DNA of 6,302 nt from NCBI GenBank assembly GCA_021734725.1, contig JAIPIM010000240.1, positions 1 to 6,302 on the forward strand, given 5' to 3'. Below the pieces are notes generated by a model. It had not been told where the DNA came from. It did no database searches and saw only the letters and a program-made list of their open reading frames with translations. Source of the DNA: Minisyncoccota bacterium (lineage in GTDB: Bacteria; Verrucomicrobiota; Lentisphaeria; Oligosphaerales; MVZH01). Of the stretch, positions 5,993-6,302 are shown one piece after another (within the stretch, counting starts at the first letter, position 1; each line of letters starts with the position of its first letter). The position numbers and the translations under genes are program-made.

Positions 5993-6302
5993 ATGACCGA
6001 GCAACGCACAATCGATGTACGAAAGCAGCGGAAAATGACCGCGCGCGAGACCTTTCGTCTTTGCTTGAGCGGCATCAAGCACCGTCTGCTGCGGTCTATG
6101 CTGACGTTGTCGGTTGTGTCGCTGGCGGTGGCTTTCTTCATGTTCCTGTTGGCCGAAAACGGGTTTATGGCGGCGATCGCCCGCGGTATCCGACAACGGC
6201 TGGATGAGCAGCGTCTTGCCGGACGTGTCTTGAACAAGCTCTACAATCCAGCCTCCGCGGCGGAGCTTTCCCGCCGTCTTGGCAACAGTTTGAAAGTGGA
6301 GG
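5993..6302 (+). CDS. FtsX/MacB-type ABC transporter permease, N-terminal part (3'-truncated by window edge)
   Basis: The frame is open from an in-frame TGA at 5975 to the right edge, and ATG 5993 is its first start codon; ATG 6035 (residue 15) is a second option. No strong Shine-Dalgarno site precedes either. The 103 residues seen are a basic cytoplasmic N-terminus with TARETFRLCLSGIKHRLLRS (15-34), a single hydrophobic segment (about 36-58, MLTLSVVSLAVAFFMFLLAENGF) and the start of an extracytoplasmic region. A short amphipathic 'R-x-x-L-x-G-I-x-H-R-L-x-R-S' helix before TM1 is typical of FtsX-like permeases of the MacB/LolC type, which work with a separate ATPase in export or lipoprotein release. 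The ATPase partner is not in the window and would be expected downstream. The assignment rests on the first membrane segment only, so it is moderate. Confidence 0.6.
   Translation, partial: MTEQRTIDVRKQRKMTARETFRLCLSGIKHRLLRSMLTLSVVSLAVAFFMFLLAENGFMAAIARGIRQRLDEQRLAGRVLNKLYNPASAAELSRRLGNSLKVE

Overview
The window is a compact, moderately GC-rich, Gram-negative-type bacterial stretch with every gene on the + strand and no RNA gene, CRISPR array or insertion sequence that I can see. The RND pump paired with a TolC-type outer membrane factor shows a two-membrane cell. The large DUF6785/DUF6784-type membrane protein, the tandem PRC-barrel protein and the style of the FtsX-type permease resemble, from memory, proteins of the PVC group (Planctomycetota, Verrucomicrobiota, Kiritimatiellota, Lentisphaerota) or related uncultured lineages. 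That lineage guess is an inference and is not proven by the window.

Layout: (1) 2-949 is the C-terminal third of an RND efflux pump permease, cut by the window edge. (2) 927-2531 is a TolC-family outer membrane channel whose start overlaps the pump's end, so the two are almost certainly one tripartite export operon; the periplasmic adaptor is probably upstream, outside the window. (3) 2532-2767 is a 236-base gap with a weak candidate promoter and an imperfect dyad. (4) 2768-3439 is a soluble protein with two PRC-barrel-like domains. (5) 3440-3765 is a 326-base gap with a strong sigma70-like promoter (TTGACT, 16 bases, TATGAT), repeated TGCTTT half-sites in alternating orientation around it, and a hairpin in the roughly 130-base leader. 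(6) 3766-5889 is a 707-residue polytopic membrane protein of an uncharacterised family. (7) 5993 to the right edge is the N-terminus of an FtsX/MacB-type ABC transporter permease, about 100 bases downstream of gene 6 and beyond a hairpin without a U-tract.

How the genes work together: the pump and channel would export small molecules across both membranes. The PRC-barrel gene and the DUF6785-type gene each appear to have their own promoter, so they need not serve the pump. The DUF6785-type protein and the FtsX-type permease may be co-transcribed, which would place an unexplained integral membrane protein beside an ABC exporter or lipoprotein-release-type system. This pairing, together with the structured leader of the DUF6785-type gene, is the least explained part of the window. 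I do not see a clearly new multi-gene system.
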